64,000 bases of DNA from NCBI GenBank assembly GCA_037127315.1, contig JBBBDQ010001945.1, positions 529,501 through 593,500 on the forward strand. Direction: 5' to 3'. This DNA is from Ascarosepion bandense (Eukaryota > Mollusca > Cephalopoda > Sepiida > Sepiidae). How positions within the stretch are numbered: position 1 is the stretch's first letter; every line of letters starts with the position of its first letter. Shown in pieces: positions 24,016-33,900 of this stretch. The notes under the pieces were generated by a model. It ran no database searches and was not told where the DNA came from. It was given only the letters and a program-made list of their open reading frames with translations. The translations under genes and the position numbers were made by a program.

Positions 24016-24630
24016 GTATTGTGGTGCAGTGGATATCGGCTCAGAACGAGAAATTGGGGAGTCGGGTTTGAATTCCAGTTGAATTCCTTGCATTCACTTA
24101 CACGCAAATACCCTTGGGAAAGGTATTAATCCGTCTCTTCTCTCCAGTTATGGGTTAAATAACAGGATAGATGGGGTTCTATAGCCTTGGATGACAACAA
24201 GTCTACTGCAGAAAGCAATGGCAACCTACTGCAAGAAAATCTTCTGCCAAGTCAGTCATGTCTCTTTTGGGACATGATCGCCCAAGCGTGTATCGCGTAT
24301 GGCACTGAACTAACTGACTGACTGAATATAATAGTTGAAAACATGAGTAAGGCTTCTACTAGGCATAAAGTGGGGGATCAGTTTTATATTGTTATGAAGT
24401 AATAAACTAATCCCCAACTAATTACTACTTAATAATATAATACATCTCTTCCCCCTCTAGCTATGAGTCAAATAACAGGACAGATTGGGTTCTATAGTTT
24501 GGCTGGTAACCAGTCTACCGCAGAAAGCAATGGCAACCTACTGCAAGAAAATCTTCTGCCCAGTCAGTCATGTCTCTTTTGGGACATGATCACCCAAGCG
24601 GGTATCACATATAGCACTTAACCGACTGAC
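24016..24630 (+). mobile_element. Composite SINE - hairpin - partial SINE
   Basis: A complete tRNA-derived SINE lies at 24016-24325. Its A-box-like segment is TGGTGCAGTGG, its B-box-like segment GGTTTGAATTCC, and its 3' end TAACTGACTGACTG. It is followed by a ~110-bp linker holding the inverted pair GTGGGGGATCAGTTT / AAACTAATCCCCAAC (about 24370-24417). A second SINE copy lacking the tRNA-like head then runs to 24630 (CTATGAGTCAAATAACAGGA to ACCGACTGAC). The same order occurs at 44973-45270 and 47212-47775, so this is a recurrent composite, not a chance neighbour. Confidence 0.8.
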
Positions 24631-24639
24631 TATATGAAA

Positions 24640-24760
24640 GAATGTGGCCTTTTTTTTGAAGATAGTGGCTGCTGGAAGATCCTATGTCTGGCAACAGGGC
24701 TCTGCACCATATCACTCTATCAGGAGAAACCAATCATGGTTGTAATTTAATAATGTGTAA
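24640..24760 (+). pseudogene. DD37D-type transposase fragment
   Basis: Translates to a short piece like AAGRSYVWQQGSAPYHSIR, matching the second catalytic region of the transposase at 25066-25467. The catalytic aspartate of WQQD is glycine here. It adjoins the left end of another copy and is probably part of a broken duplicate. Confidence 0.6.
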
Positions 24761-24805
24761 TTTAAGTATGTGTGTAGTTTATGTATATGTGTATGAGTGC
24801 ATACA

Positions 24806-25480
24806 GGGTGTATTGGTTAAATTGTCACCATTTTTAATTTTGTGGATGCACTGTGTTTGTTTTTTATTTTTTCAGCAACATGTTGTAGTTGGGTCAGTTG
24901 GTCATCATCTGTAAGAAAAGTGCATCATAACACAATTCACACTACAAGAAATTTGGAAATGGTATTCTGTACTGATTAGCATTCCCACTAGAAGCTCCAA
25001 TATGAACATTTCAAAGTGTTCATGTGTCAATCTGAGGACAGTGCGGATGATTTGGAAAGAGTTGGATGAGTCTAATGGTGATTACGAAGATGTTTGGAGT
25101 AATCACTAGTGATGGTGACATTTTGCTTCCATTCATCTTCCTACATGGCTTAAGTTTCAACACAGAGGCCTACTTCAAAAGCCTTGAGAAGGTAGTGCTG
25201 CCCTGGGTCAAGATGTCACCTGCTGGAAGAACTTTTGTCTGGCAACAGGACTCTGCACCATACCACTCTAGCAGGAGAAACCAATCATGGTTGTCAGATA
25301 ATTTCTGTGACCACATCACCTCTTACATCTGGCCACTCAGCTCCCTAGACTGCATGTCCACATTAAAAAAAAAATTAAAAATACCCTGTCCAGTGGCAAA
25401 AGCTGCTGGTAGTGTCTGCATCATATTAACCATGGAAACTGTGTTACCTCCCTTGATTTGCAGCTGATGAGGGAAGGATA
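24806..25480 (+). pseudogene. DD37D-type (maT-like) Tc1/mariner transposon with partial transposase
   Basis: The left terminus CAGGGTGTATTGGTTAAATTG is preceded by TA, the usual target of this superfamily. The frame at 25066-25467 reads VITSDGDILLPFIFLHGLS, then EKVVLPWVKMSPAGRTFVWQ and QDSAPYHSSRRNQSWLSDN, the second catalytic aspartate (WQQDSAP) and its surroundings. It then breaks down at the SLDC motif (25355), where the third catalytic block should follow. Spacing to the third block in the 59.6-kb copy suggests the DD37D group; this is inference from counting residues. Stops and an A-rich run near 25365-25380 mark it as dead. Confidence 0.75.
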
Positions 25481-25502
25481 TTGCACACATTTCCATACAT
25501 TA

Positions 25503-25796
25503 TCAGTCAGTTAAGTGCCATACAAGATACACGCTTTGAGCAATCATGTCTCTTTAGAAACATGATTGACATTATCCTGCATTAGGTTGCCATTGCTTTC
25601 TCCAGTAAACTGGTTGCCAGCCAAGGCTATAGAACCCAATCTGTCCTATTATTTAACCCATAACTTGAGGGAAAAGATGGATTAATACCTTTCTCAAGGG
25701 TATTTGTGTGTAAGTAAATGCAAGGAATTCAATTGGAATTCAAACTCGGCTCTCCGATTTGTTATTCCAAGTTGATATCCACTGCACCACAATGCA
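25503..25796 (-). mobile_element. tRNA-derived SINE, minus strand, near full length
   Basis: Starts at CAGTCAGTTAAGTGCCATAC on the plus strand and ends at TATCCACTGCACCACAATGC, the complement of the A-box region. The central domain is intact apart from small gaps. Confidence 0.85.
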
Positions 25797-25848
25797 CATT
25801 GTATGTAAAAAAAAACATTATTTTTCCTTTTTCATACATATGTATGTA

Positions 25849-26131
25849 TTGGGCTATCTCAAAAGTTCATGCAGATTTTTTACTTAACTTAAAAATTATT
25901 CTATTAAATATTTATTCAACTAAACATCAACAATTTTGTTGCACAAACTTTCCCTATTTTTCCTTAAGGTTTCAATTTTATCAGAATTTTGGTGGTTGCT
26001 TAGCAAAGAACTCATTAAGATGTTTTTTGGGTTTTTATTATATCATCCAAAGAATTAAAATTTTTACCATTGAAATTATTTTGCCAGAACCTGAATAAAT
26101 AAAAATCCAAAGGAGCAATGTCTGGTGGGAA
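25849..26131 (-). pseudogene. Mariner transposase, C-terminal part and terminal inverted repeat
   Basis: The terminus TTGGGCTATCTCAAAAGTTCA after a TA dinucleotide (25847-25848) is typical of mariner terminal repeats. On the minus strand 26131-26015 reads FPPDIAPLDFYLFRFWQNNF, then NGKNFNSLDDIIK, the C-terminal block with the third catalytic aspartate (PLDFYLF). The N-terminal part of the same gene resumes at 28980, so a LINE has split it. Confidence 0.85.
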
Positions 26132-28790
26132 GGACTCCAATGTCCATATGCATGGGCTTGGTGTATATGTCAGCGAACAACTCCCCCTAGCCAGGGTCAC
26201 ATCTCTTGAATCCCTTGATCATTCCTTCATGTGCTTCCGTCTCTCACTTCTAAGCTCGGTTAGCTATCTCTTCTTCCTCTACCGCTCCCCCTCCTCCTCT
26301 GACTGTACGTTACTTGATTGCATCTCTAATAACATTGACAGGGCCATTTCTTCTCACCCATCTGCCCAAATATTTGTGTTTGGCGATTTTAACGCCCACC
26401 ACACCAAGTGGCTTGAAAACTCAGCCACCGACCTTGCTGGGATCCGCACCATGCACTTTTCAATAGCCCAAGCTCTAACGCAAGTGGTGGACTTCCCCAC
26501 GCGTTTCTCTAAAAACCCTAACGGAAGGGACTCTTTACTCGACCTTTGTTTTACTTCCATCCCAGACTCCTGCACTACCAGGCAACTCTGCCCCCTTGGA
26601 AATTCTGACCACGCCGTAGTCTCCGTAAACATATCAATCCGCACTAACTCTTCCCAAGAAAACCAGACCAGCAGAATATCATACTGCTACCAAAGAGCCG
26701 ACTGGGACTCGTTCAGGGACTTCCTCTGCGACGTCCCCTGGAACAACGTCTTCGAACTTCCTGTCGAAGACTGTGCCTCCGAAGTCTCCTCTTGGGTTAA
26801 GGCTGGCATCGATGCTTTTATCCCAGCCAGGAAATTCCAACTAAAACCAAATTCGTCCCCCTGGTTCTCACCCGCTTGCTTGGCCGCCATTGCCCACTGG
26901 AACCATTTCTTCCGGCTGTATCGAAGCTGCTCGTCGAACCAAAACAGGCGCCTTTTCACCTCAGCACGGAACAAGTGTAAAAATGTACTGAACGAAGCCA
27001 AGAGGGCGTTTGCTACCAAAATTAGGCAACGCATAGCATCCTCTAAGTTTGGCTCCAAAGATTACTGGCGTCTCTGCAAAAGCGTGCTCAGCAGGAACAA
27101 GACTTCAATACCCCCACTAATCAATGAATTTGAAGTTCTCACCTCCCCAGCCGACAAGGCTGAGTGCTTTGCCCGTAAATTCTCAACCAATTCGACACTG
27201 GACTCATTAGGAATACCTACACCAGACTTCCCACCCAGAACTAAGGCTCAACTAAATAACGTCCTCATCTCGCCCTCGCTGGTCGCCAAGATAATTGCGC
27301 AACTTGACCCACACAAAGCGAGCGGCGGTGACAGAATCCCAGTCATAGTACTGAAGAAATGTGCCCCAGAACTCTCCTCTGTTCTCTCTAAACTCTATAA
27401 CCTCTGCCTATCTGCTTCCTGCTTTCCTGCCTGTTGGAAGTCCTCCTGCGTAGTACCTATATTTAAGAATTCTGGCGAACCCTCAGACCCCGCCAATTAC
27501 CGTCCTATTAGTCTCCTTCCAATCTTTGGCAAAGTTTTCGAAGCCATTATCAACGCCGAGGTGATTCAGCACCTTATGACCAACGGGCTTCTCTCTGACA
27601 AACAGTATGGGTTTCGCTTCACCAGGTCTACTGCTGATATGCTAACGACCATTACCGAGTACATATACCAGGCACTCGACAAGAATGGTGAAGCCCGAAC
27701 CGTTGCCTTGGATATCTCCAAAGCATTCGACAGGGTCTGGCATGCTGGCCTCTTGTGCAAACTGCGGAGCTATGGGATAACTGGACATCTGTCTGACCTC
27801 ATCCAGTCCTTCCTCTCTAACCGCACATTAAAGGTGGTATTAAATGGGCATGCCTCCCAAAACTACCAGACGAACGCGGGCGTCCCTCAAGGTTCTATCC
27901 TAGGTCCCACGCTATTTCTGATCTACATTAATGATCTCCCCGACACCATTAGATCCCAAGTTGGCATGTATGCCGACGACACAACAATCTACTCCCGCAT
28001 CGATCAGAAACCAGGTCTGGACGACAAAGTGAACCTCGCTGCCGCACTGGAAAGGGACCTCCAATCCGTAGTGACCTGGGGTAGGAAATGGTTGGTAAAT
28101 TTCAATGCCTCCAAAACAAAGCTGTTATCAACTAACCACCATAGACTATCGCATCTACCTCCCATTAGCATGGGACAGGCTAGCCTCCCAGAGAGTAAAA
28201 TACTACGCCTCCTTGGCCTTACACTCTCGGCGGACCTCAAATGGAATGACTATATTGAATCCATTGCCAAATCTGCTGCTATGAAAGTCGGCTCTCTGTG
28301 CAGGGCCCGGAAATTTTTCCCACCTGAAACTATTCTGCACATATACAAATCTACCATCCGCCCGTGTATTGAATATTGCTGCCATATCTGGTCGGGTGCC
28401 CCTGCTGCTCTCCTTGGGCTTCTTGACAAAATACAAAGGAGGATCTGTAACGTGGTTGATACTAACTTGGCAGACCGGCTGCAGCCGCTCTCACACCGGC
28501 GTGATGTAGCTTCCCTATGCCTCTTCTACAAGTACTTTCATGGCTTCTGCTCCGATGAGCTTAGATCACTGGTGCCGCCCAAGCACGAATTTACACGAGA
28601 TACTAGATTAGCAACTAGGTCCCACCCTTTTACAGTTAAACAAATAAGATGTAACCGTAAATTCTACTCCAACAGCTTCTTTTCTCGCGCTTCCCGCCTG
28701 TGGAACTCCTTTCCACAAGTCTGCTTTCCCGACAATTACAATCTCCAGGTGTTTAAATGTAGGGTCAATAGACACCTCCTATCACACTAA
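26118..28790 (+). CDS. Jockey/CR1-like LINE ORF2: endonuclease (5'-truncated) and reverse transcriptase
   Basis: An 890-codon open frame, the only long coding-like frame in the window. Residues about 12-170 are the C-terminal two thirds of an APE-type endonuclease, with FGDFNAHHTKW near residue 88 and the GNSDH catalytic pair near 161-165. The N-terminal active-site part is missing. The reverse transcriptase follows: PANYRPISLLP near 458, LDISKAFDRVWH near 531 (first catalytic aspartate), GVPQGSILGP near 588, and YADDTTIY near 618. A C-terminal region ends in SRLWNSFP and NRHLLSH. The ATG used here lies in the antisense of the mariner gene it landed in, so it is not the element's own start. 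The frame has no stops, but ASGGDRIP replaces the usual ASGPDGIP-like motif. Expected role: target-primed reverse transcription of its own RNA. As a truncated copy it is unlikely to move by itself. Confidence 0.9.
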   Translation: MSGGKDSNVHMHGLGVYVSEQLPLARVTSLESLDHSFMCFRLSLLSSVSYLFFLYRSPSSSDCTLLDCISNNIDRAISSHPSAQIFVFGDFNAHHTKWLENSATDLAGIRTMHFSIAQALTQVVDFPTRFSKNPNGRDSLLDLCFTSIPDSCTTRQLCPLGNSDHAVVSVNISIRTNSSQENQTSRISYCYQRADWDSFRDFLCDVPWNNVFELPVEDCASEVSSWVKAGIDAFIPARKFQLKPNSSPWFSPACLAAIAHWNHFFRLYRSCSSNQNRRLFTSARNKCKNVLNEAKRAFATKIRQRIASSKFGSKDYWRLCKSVLSRNKTSIPPLINEFEVLTSPADKAECFARKFSTNSTLDSLGIPTPDFPPRTKAQLNNVLISPSLVAKIIAQLDPHKASGGDRIPVIVLKKCAPELSSVLSKLYNLCLSASCFPACWKSSCVVPIFKNSGEPSDPANYRPISLLPIFGKVFEAIINAEVIQHLMTNGLLSDKQYGFRFTRSTADMLTTITEYIYQALDKNGEARTVALDISKAFDRVWHAGLLCKLRSYGITGHLSDLIQSFLSNRTLKVVLNGHASQNYQTNAGVPQGSILGPTLFLIYINDLPDTIRSQVGMYADDTTIYSRIDQKPGLDDKVNLAAALERDLQSVVTWGRKWLVNFNASKTKLLSTNHHRLSHLPPISMGQASLPESKILRLLGLTLSADLKWNDYIESIAKSAAMKVGSLCRARKFFPPETILHIYKSTIRPCIEYCCHIWSGAPAALLGLLDKIQRRICNVVDTNLADRLQPLSHRRDVASLCLFYKYFHGFCSDELRSLVPPKHEFTRDTRLATRSHPFTVKQIRCNRKFYSNSFFSRASRLWNSFPQVCFPDNYNLQVFKCRVNRHLLSH

Positions 28791-28979
28791 CTCCCAACTA
28801 TTCTCACAACACTCTCATCTACCCAACCCTCATTCTCGGTATCCTTACCCGCCTATCACCCACCCTCTGTTATTTCCTATATTTAACCAGCCTTTCTCCT
28901 CTCTACATAGCCCCCTGCACAGTAGTGGCAGTGACATGCCTTGCTCGGGGTGAAACACTTATAAAAAAAAAAAAAAAAA
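26132..28979 (+). mobile_element. Jockey/CR1-like LINE, 5'-truncated insertion into mariner
   Basis: The left junction is at about 26131, inside the FPPDIAP codons of the mariner gene. The right junction is after the 17-base A-run at 28963-28979. The 3' UTR (28791-28920) is short and pyrimidine-rich, and the conserved terminus reads CATAGCCCCCTGCACAGTAG, then CCTTGCTCGGGGTGAAACAC. Target-site duplication is at most a few As and cannot be told apart from the tail. This is the best-preserved copy of the family and serves as the reference for the others. Confidence 0.88.
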
Positions 28980-29784
28980 TATGGCAAGTAAGGTAACATC
29001 TCCCAGTGAAGTTGCAACAATATTTGCAGGATCATTAAAGAAACATGAGGTCCGGCATTAGCCTGATAGAAAACATCACCTTTCCTGTTCACTAATTCTG
29101 GGTGTTTTTCTTGAACTGCTGCTTTTTAATTCACCCTATTGCGAGCAGTACTTTTCAGAATCAATTGACTGGTTACTTAGCAGAAGCTCATAGTACAGGG
29201 TTCTTTTCCGTTCCCAACAGTTTAGACAGTATGACTTTTTTTATGATGAAGACCTGCAGCTGACTCATGTCACTTATCTCAGGATCTTTTTTTTTGCTGA
29301 ATATTGTTGTAAACAATTCATTTTTCATCACCTTTCGAAATTTGTTTAAAAAAAAGGTGCATTTCCATTACATTTGTACAGCAAATCATAGATAGAAATG
29401 GCATCCAAATCTTTTCACTCAGATCTTGTGGCAACCAAACAACATAGTACTTTGAATACCCAAGCTTCATTAAGTGATCATGGAAGGTGGATTTTCATAA
29501 ATTTAGTGTTTCTTCCCATGGTGTGGAATGTGGGTTATTCTCAATGTCTTGAATTGTTTGTCATCTGTAGAAAGAGGAGAAGGCCTGCCTGAGTGTTTTT
29601 CATCAATAAAGTTACAATCGCAAACTCTAAATTTAGCAAACCACCTCCATCCAGATCTGTCAGCTAAAGCAACATCACCTTACACAGCACACATCTTCTT
29701 TGTTGTTTGCAAGGCATTTTTGCCTTTACAGTAATAAAAAGGCATCAAATGTCTAAAATATTCATTATAATCTTTCATTTTCAT
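28980..29784 (-). pseudogene. Mariner transposase, N-terminal and central part
   Basis: On the minus strand from about 29784 the remnant begins MKMKDYNEYFRHLMPFYY. It continues through an HTH-like RSGWRWFAKFRVCD and KHSGRPSP, then a linker, SKGDEKWIVYNN (first catalytic aspartate region), KYCSQ, and HPELVNRKGDVFYQANAGPH. It ends at HWEMLPYLPY, where the LINE cuts in. The second catalytic aspartate of the usual QDNARPH motif is alanine. There is an in-frame stop after MCAV and several frameshifts. I could not find the right terminal inverted repeat near 29800-29900. Confidence 0.8.
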
Positions 29785-29929
29785 TAACACAAATTAAGCA
29801 ATTTTAAACTTTCTTGCTCAAAAGATCATTTGACATGTGCTCCAATCGGATAATATTATAAATTATATGTCGATAAATTTGCAGTGTTCTAACATGTTGG
29901 AATATGGTGATTTTCTAAGCGTAGCTTAG

Positions 29930-30125
29930 ATGTGGCACAAGGTCAAAATGTATGGGGCACCCAGTGAGGATTGAACTCACTACTCAGTTGTAATGATTCT
30001 AGCAAGACAAGCTTGCTAACCATTACACCACATCGAGATGCCAGAGATTTTCTAAACGCAGCTTAGATGTGGCACAAGGCCAAAAGTATGGAACACCCAG
30101 TGAGAAGTGAACTCACTACTCAGTT
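29930..30125 (-). mobile_element. Second tRNA-derived SINE type, with partial duplicate
   Basis: The reverse complement of 29950-30040 reads GATGTGGTGTAATGGTTAGC (A-box-like), then AGTAGTGAGTTCAATCCTCA (B-box-like), then CTGGGTG. It could fold as a tRNA-like head, but it has no clear anticodon arm and an enlarged middle. A partial duplicate with the flank TTTCTAAACGCAGCTTAG lies at 30050-30125. It differs from the abundant SINE family. Confidence 0.55.
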
Positions 30126-30183
30126 GTTACTTGTGTAGTAATGCCTCTTTTGAAAGTAATGTTAACTCACGCAAGGAATAGAG

Positions 30184-30330
30184 TTGATATACTCCAGTGA
30201 TTGTACTAAAGGGTTTGATTCGAAATTCTTAGCACCTGAAGAAGGCCGGAGTGTACAATGGCTGAAACATCATACAAATGGCAACAAAGATGAGGACAAT
30301 AGTCCAAATAATGTAAACACTGTAAACCCT
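30184..30330 (+). mobile_element. Possible Penelope-like element terminal fragment
   Basis: CACCTGAAGAAGGCCGGAGTG, then CAATGGCTGAAACATCATAC, has the order CTGAAGA, hairpin, GAAAC seen in PLE terminal sequences. The hairpin is weak (GGCC/GGCT). Nothing coding accompanies it. Confidence 0.35.
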
Positions 30331-30378
30331 ATGTTTATTTTGTCCTTATTCATATATAAAACAATTATATATATTCTG

Positions 30379-30808
30379 CTACAATGAACTTAGCTCACTG
30401 GTGCCCCCTATATATGAATTTACTTGAGACACAAGATTAGTAACTAGGTCCCACCCTTTTACTGTGAAACCAAAAACTTGTAAATGCAAATTCTACTCCA
30501 TCAGCTTCTTTTCTTGCACTTCCCGCCTATGGAATTCCCTTCCATTTACTTGCTTCCCCAACAGCTACAATCTCCAATTAAATGTAAAATCAATAGTCAT
30601 TTGCTATCTCACTAACCTACATCCTCTCTCACATGCTCCTTTCTCCATCCACTCCACTCTCATCAGTATTCTCATCCTTCTCTTACCCACTTCCTGACAC
30701 CCCCTATAACCTGTCACTCTTTCTCATAACTTTCCTCCTATGTAACACCCTACAAAACAGTGGCAATAAAATGCCTTACTTGGGGCAATATGATTATAAA
30801 AAAAAAAT
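30379..30808 (+). mobile_element. Jockey/CR1-like LINE, 3' fragment
   Basis: Begins at CTACAATGAACTTAGCTCAC (the SDELRSLVPP region) and runs through FYSISFFSCTSRLWNSLP. It ends at a diverged terminus GTGGCAATAAAATGCCTTAC with an A-run near 30797-30808. Confidence 0.85.
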
Positions 30809-30964
30809 TTCATATATCAATATTGAATATATTTTAGGACAAAATAGAAAAATATATCTGTGATGCATTTCATCCATTAGTATTTCATCACACTGGGTTT
30901 GTTGCTATTGTTATGACTACACATGCGTATGTACAGGAGATGCTAGTAGTTTCAACATTTCAAA

Positions 30965-33900
30965 AGAATTATTTCTCATTCTCTTCACACTCCTCTTATA
31001 TAGCATTTTATTCTCCTCATCAGTAGACTCTTGTCACTTGTTCCTCTTTCTCTTCACTCTCCTCATATGTAGCCTTTCACTCTCCACTTTAGTAGACTCC
31101 TGTCACCTGTTCCTCTTTTTCTTCACTCTCCTCTTATGTAGCCTTTTACTCTCCTCTATAGTAGACTCCTGTCAGCTGTTCCTCTTTCTCTTCAGTTGAC
31201 TCTTATGCAGCCTTCTATTCTCCTCTTTAATAGACTCCTGTTCCTCTTTCTGTTCACACTCCTTTTATGTAGCCTTTTACTCTACTATTTAGTAAACTCC
31301 AGTCACCTGTTCCTCTTACTCTTCACTCTACTCTTATGTAGCCTTTTACTCACCTCTTTTATAGACTCCTGTCAGCTATTCCTCTTTCTATTAACACTTC
31401 TGTTATGTAGCTTTTACACACCTCTTTAATAGACACCTGTCACTTGTTCCTCTCTCTCTTCACTCTCCTCATATGTAGCCTTTCACTCTCCTCTTTAGTA
31501 GACTCCTGTCACCTGGCCCTCTTTCACTTCACACTCCTTTTATGTAGCCTTTTAGTCTCCTATTTCATATACTCCTGACACCTGTTCCTCTTTCTCTTCA
31601 CTTGACTATTATGTAGCCTTTTACTCTCTTATTTAGTAGACTCCTGTTCCTCTTTTTGTACAAACTCCTTTCATGTAGCCTTTTACCCTACTATTTAGTA
31701 GACTCCAGTCACATGTTCCTCTTTCTCTTCACTCTCCTCTTATGTAACATTTTACTCTCCTCGTTAGTAGACGCCTATCACCTGTTCCTCTTTCTTTTCA
31801 TTCTCCTTTTATATAGCCTGCTACTCTCCTCTTTAGTAGACACCTTTTCCCTTTCTCTTCACTCTCTTCATATTTAGCATTTTACTCACCTGTTTAATAG
31901 ACTCCTATCACCTGTTCCTCTTTCTCTTCACTCTCCTCTTATGTAGCCTATTATTCTCTACCTTACTAGACTCCTGTCTCCTGTTCCTCTTTCTCTTCAC
32001 GCTCCTCTTATATAGCCTTTTACTCTCCTCATTAGTAGACTCCTATCACATGTTACTCTTTCTCTTCACTCTCCTCATTTATAGGCTTCTATTCTACTCT
32101 TTAGTAGACACCTGTTCCTCTTTCTCTTTACACTTCTGTTAAGTAGCTTTTACTCTCTACTTTAGTAGACTCCTGTCACCTGTTCCTCTTTCTCTTCACT
32201 CTCCTTTTATGTAACCATTTACTCTCCTCATTAGTAGAGTCCTGTCACCTGTTCCACTTTCTCTTCACTCAGCTCTTATGTAGGCTTCTACACTCCTCTT
32301 TAGTAGACTCCTGTTCCTCATTCGCTTCACATTCCTCTTATAAAGCCTATTACTCTCCTCTTTAGTAGACTCCTGTTACCTGATCCTCTTTCTCTTCACA
32401 CTCCTCTTATGTAGCCTTTTAATCTCCTCTTTAGTAGACTTCTGTCACTTGTTCCTCTTTCTCTTCACATTCCTTTTATAAAGCCTTTTATTCTCCTCTT
32501 TAGTAGACTCCTGACAACTGTTCATCTTTCTCTTCACATCCCTTTTATGTAGCCTTTTCCTCTCTTCTTTAGTAGACGCCTGTCACCTTTTCCTCTTTCT
32601 CTTTATTCTCGTCTTATGTAGCCATCTACTCTCCTCTTTAGTAGAAACCTGTTCCTCTTTCTCTTCAACATTCCTCTCATGTAGCCTTTTACTCTATAAT
32701 TAATAGACTCCTGTCACCTGTTACACTTTTCTTCACACTCTTCTTATGTAGCCTTTTACTCTCTTCTGTAGGAGACACCTGTCACCTGGTCCTCTTTCTC
32801 CTCTTATGTAGAACTTTTATTCTCCTGTATTAGTAGACTCCTGTCACCTGTTTCTCTTTCTTTTCACCCTCCTCCAATGTAGCCTTCTAAATTCCTCTTT
32901 AGTAGACACCTGTTCCTCTTTCCCTTCACACACCTCTTATGTAGCCTTTCACTCTACTCTTAATAGACTGCTGTCACCTGTTATTCTTTCTCTTCACTCT
33001 CCTATTATGTAGCCTTTTATTCTCCTCTTTAGTAGATTCCTGTCACTTGTTCCTTTTCACACTCCTATTATGTAGCCTTTCAGTATCCTCTTTAGTAGAC
33101 TGCTGTCACCTGTTCCTGTTTCTCTTCACTCTCCTCTTATGTAGACATTTACTTGCCTCTTTAATAGACACCTATCACCTGTTACTCTTTCTCTTCACTC
33201 TTCTCATATGCAGACATTTACCCTCCTCTTTAGTAGACTCATGTCATCTGTTCCTCTTTCTCTTCACTCTCCTCTTATGCAGCCTTCTACTCTCCTCTTT
33301 AGTAGACTCATGTCATCTGTTCCTCTTTCTCTTCACTCTCTTCTTATATAGCCTTCTACTCTCCTCTTTAGTAGACACCTGTTCTTCTTTCTCTTCATTC
33401 TCTCCTTATGTAGCTTTTACTCTCTTCTCTTTAGTAGACATCTGTCACCTGTTCCTCTTTTTCTTCACTCTCCTCTTATGTAGCATTTTATTCTCCTGTC
33501 ACCTTTTACTCTTTTTCATCACACTCCTCTCATGTAGCTTTTACTCTCCTCTTTAGTAGATTACTGTCAACGGTTCCTCTTTCACTTCACACTCCTCTGA
33601 TGTAGCCTTTTACTCGCCTCATAGTAGACTCCTGTCACCTGTTCATCTTTCTCTTCACTCTCCTCTTATGTAGACTTTTACTCTCTGATTTAAAAGAATG
33701 CTGAGATCTGTTCCTCTTTCTCTTCATGATCCTCATATGTAGCCTTTCACTCTCCTGTTTAGTAGACACCTGTCGCCTGTTCCTCTTTCTCTTCATACTC
33801 ATTTTATGTAGCCTTTCGGTATCCTCTTTATGTAGCATTATACTCTACTCTTTAATAGATCTCTGTTCCTCTTTCTCTTCACTCACCTCTTATGTAGCCA

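Noticed and set aside
26118..26131. Native start codon of the LINE ORF
   Set aside because: The ATG lies in mariner antisense sequence; the LINE itself begins at about 26132 and is 5'-truncated.
33047..33556. A 169-codon plus-strand frame with leucine-rich repeats
   Set aside because: It is a translation of the 69-bp pyrimidine-rich satellite.
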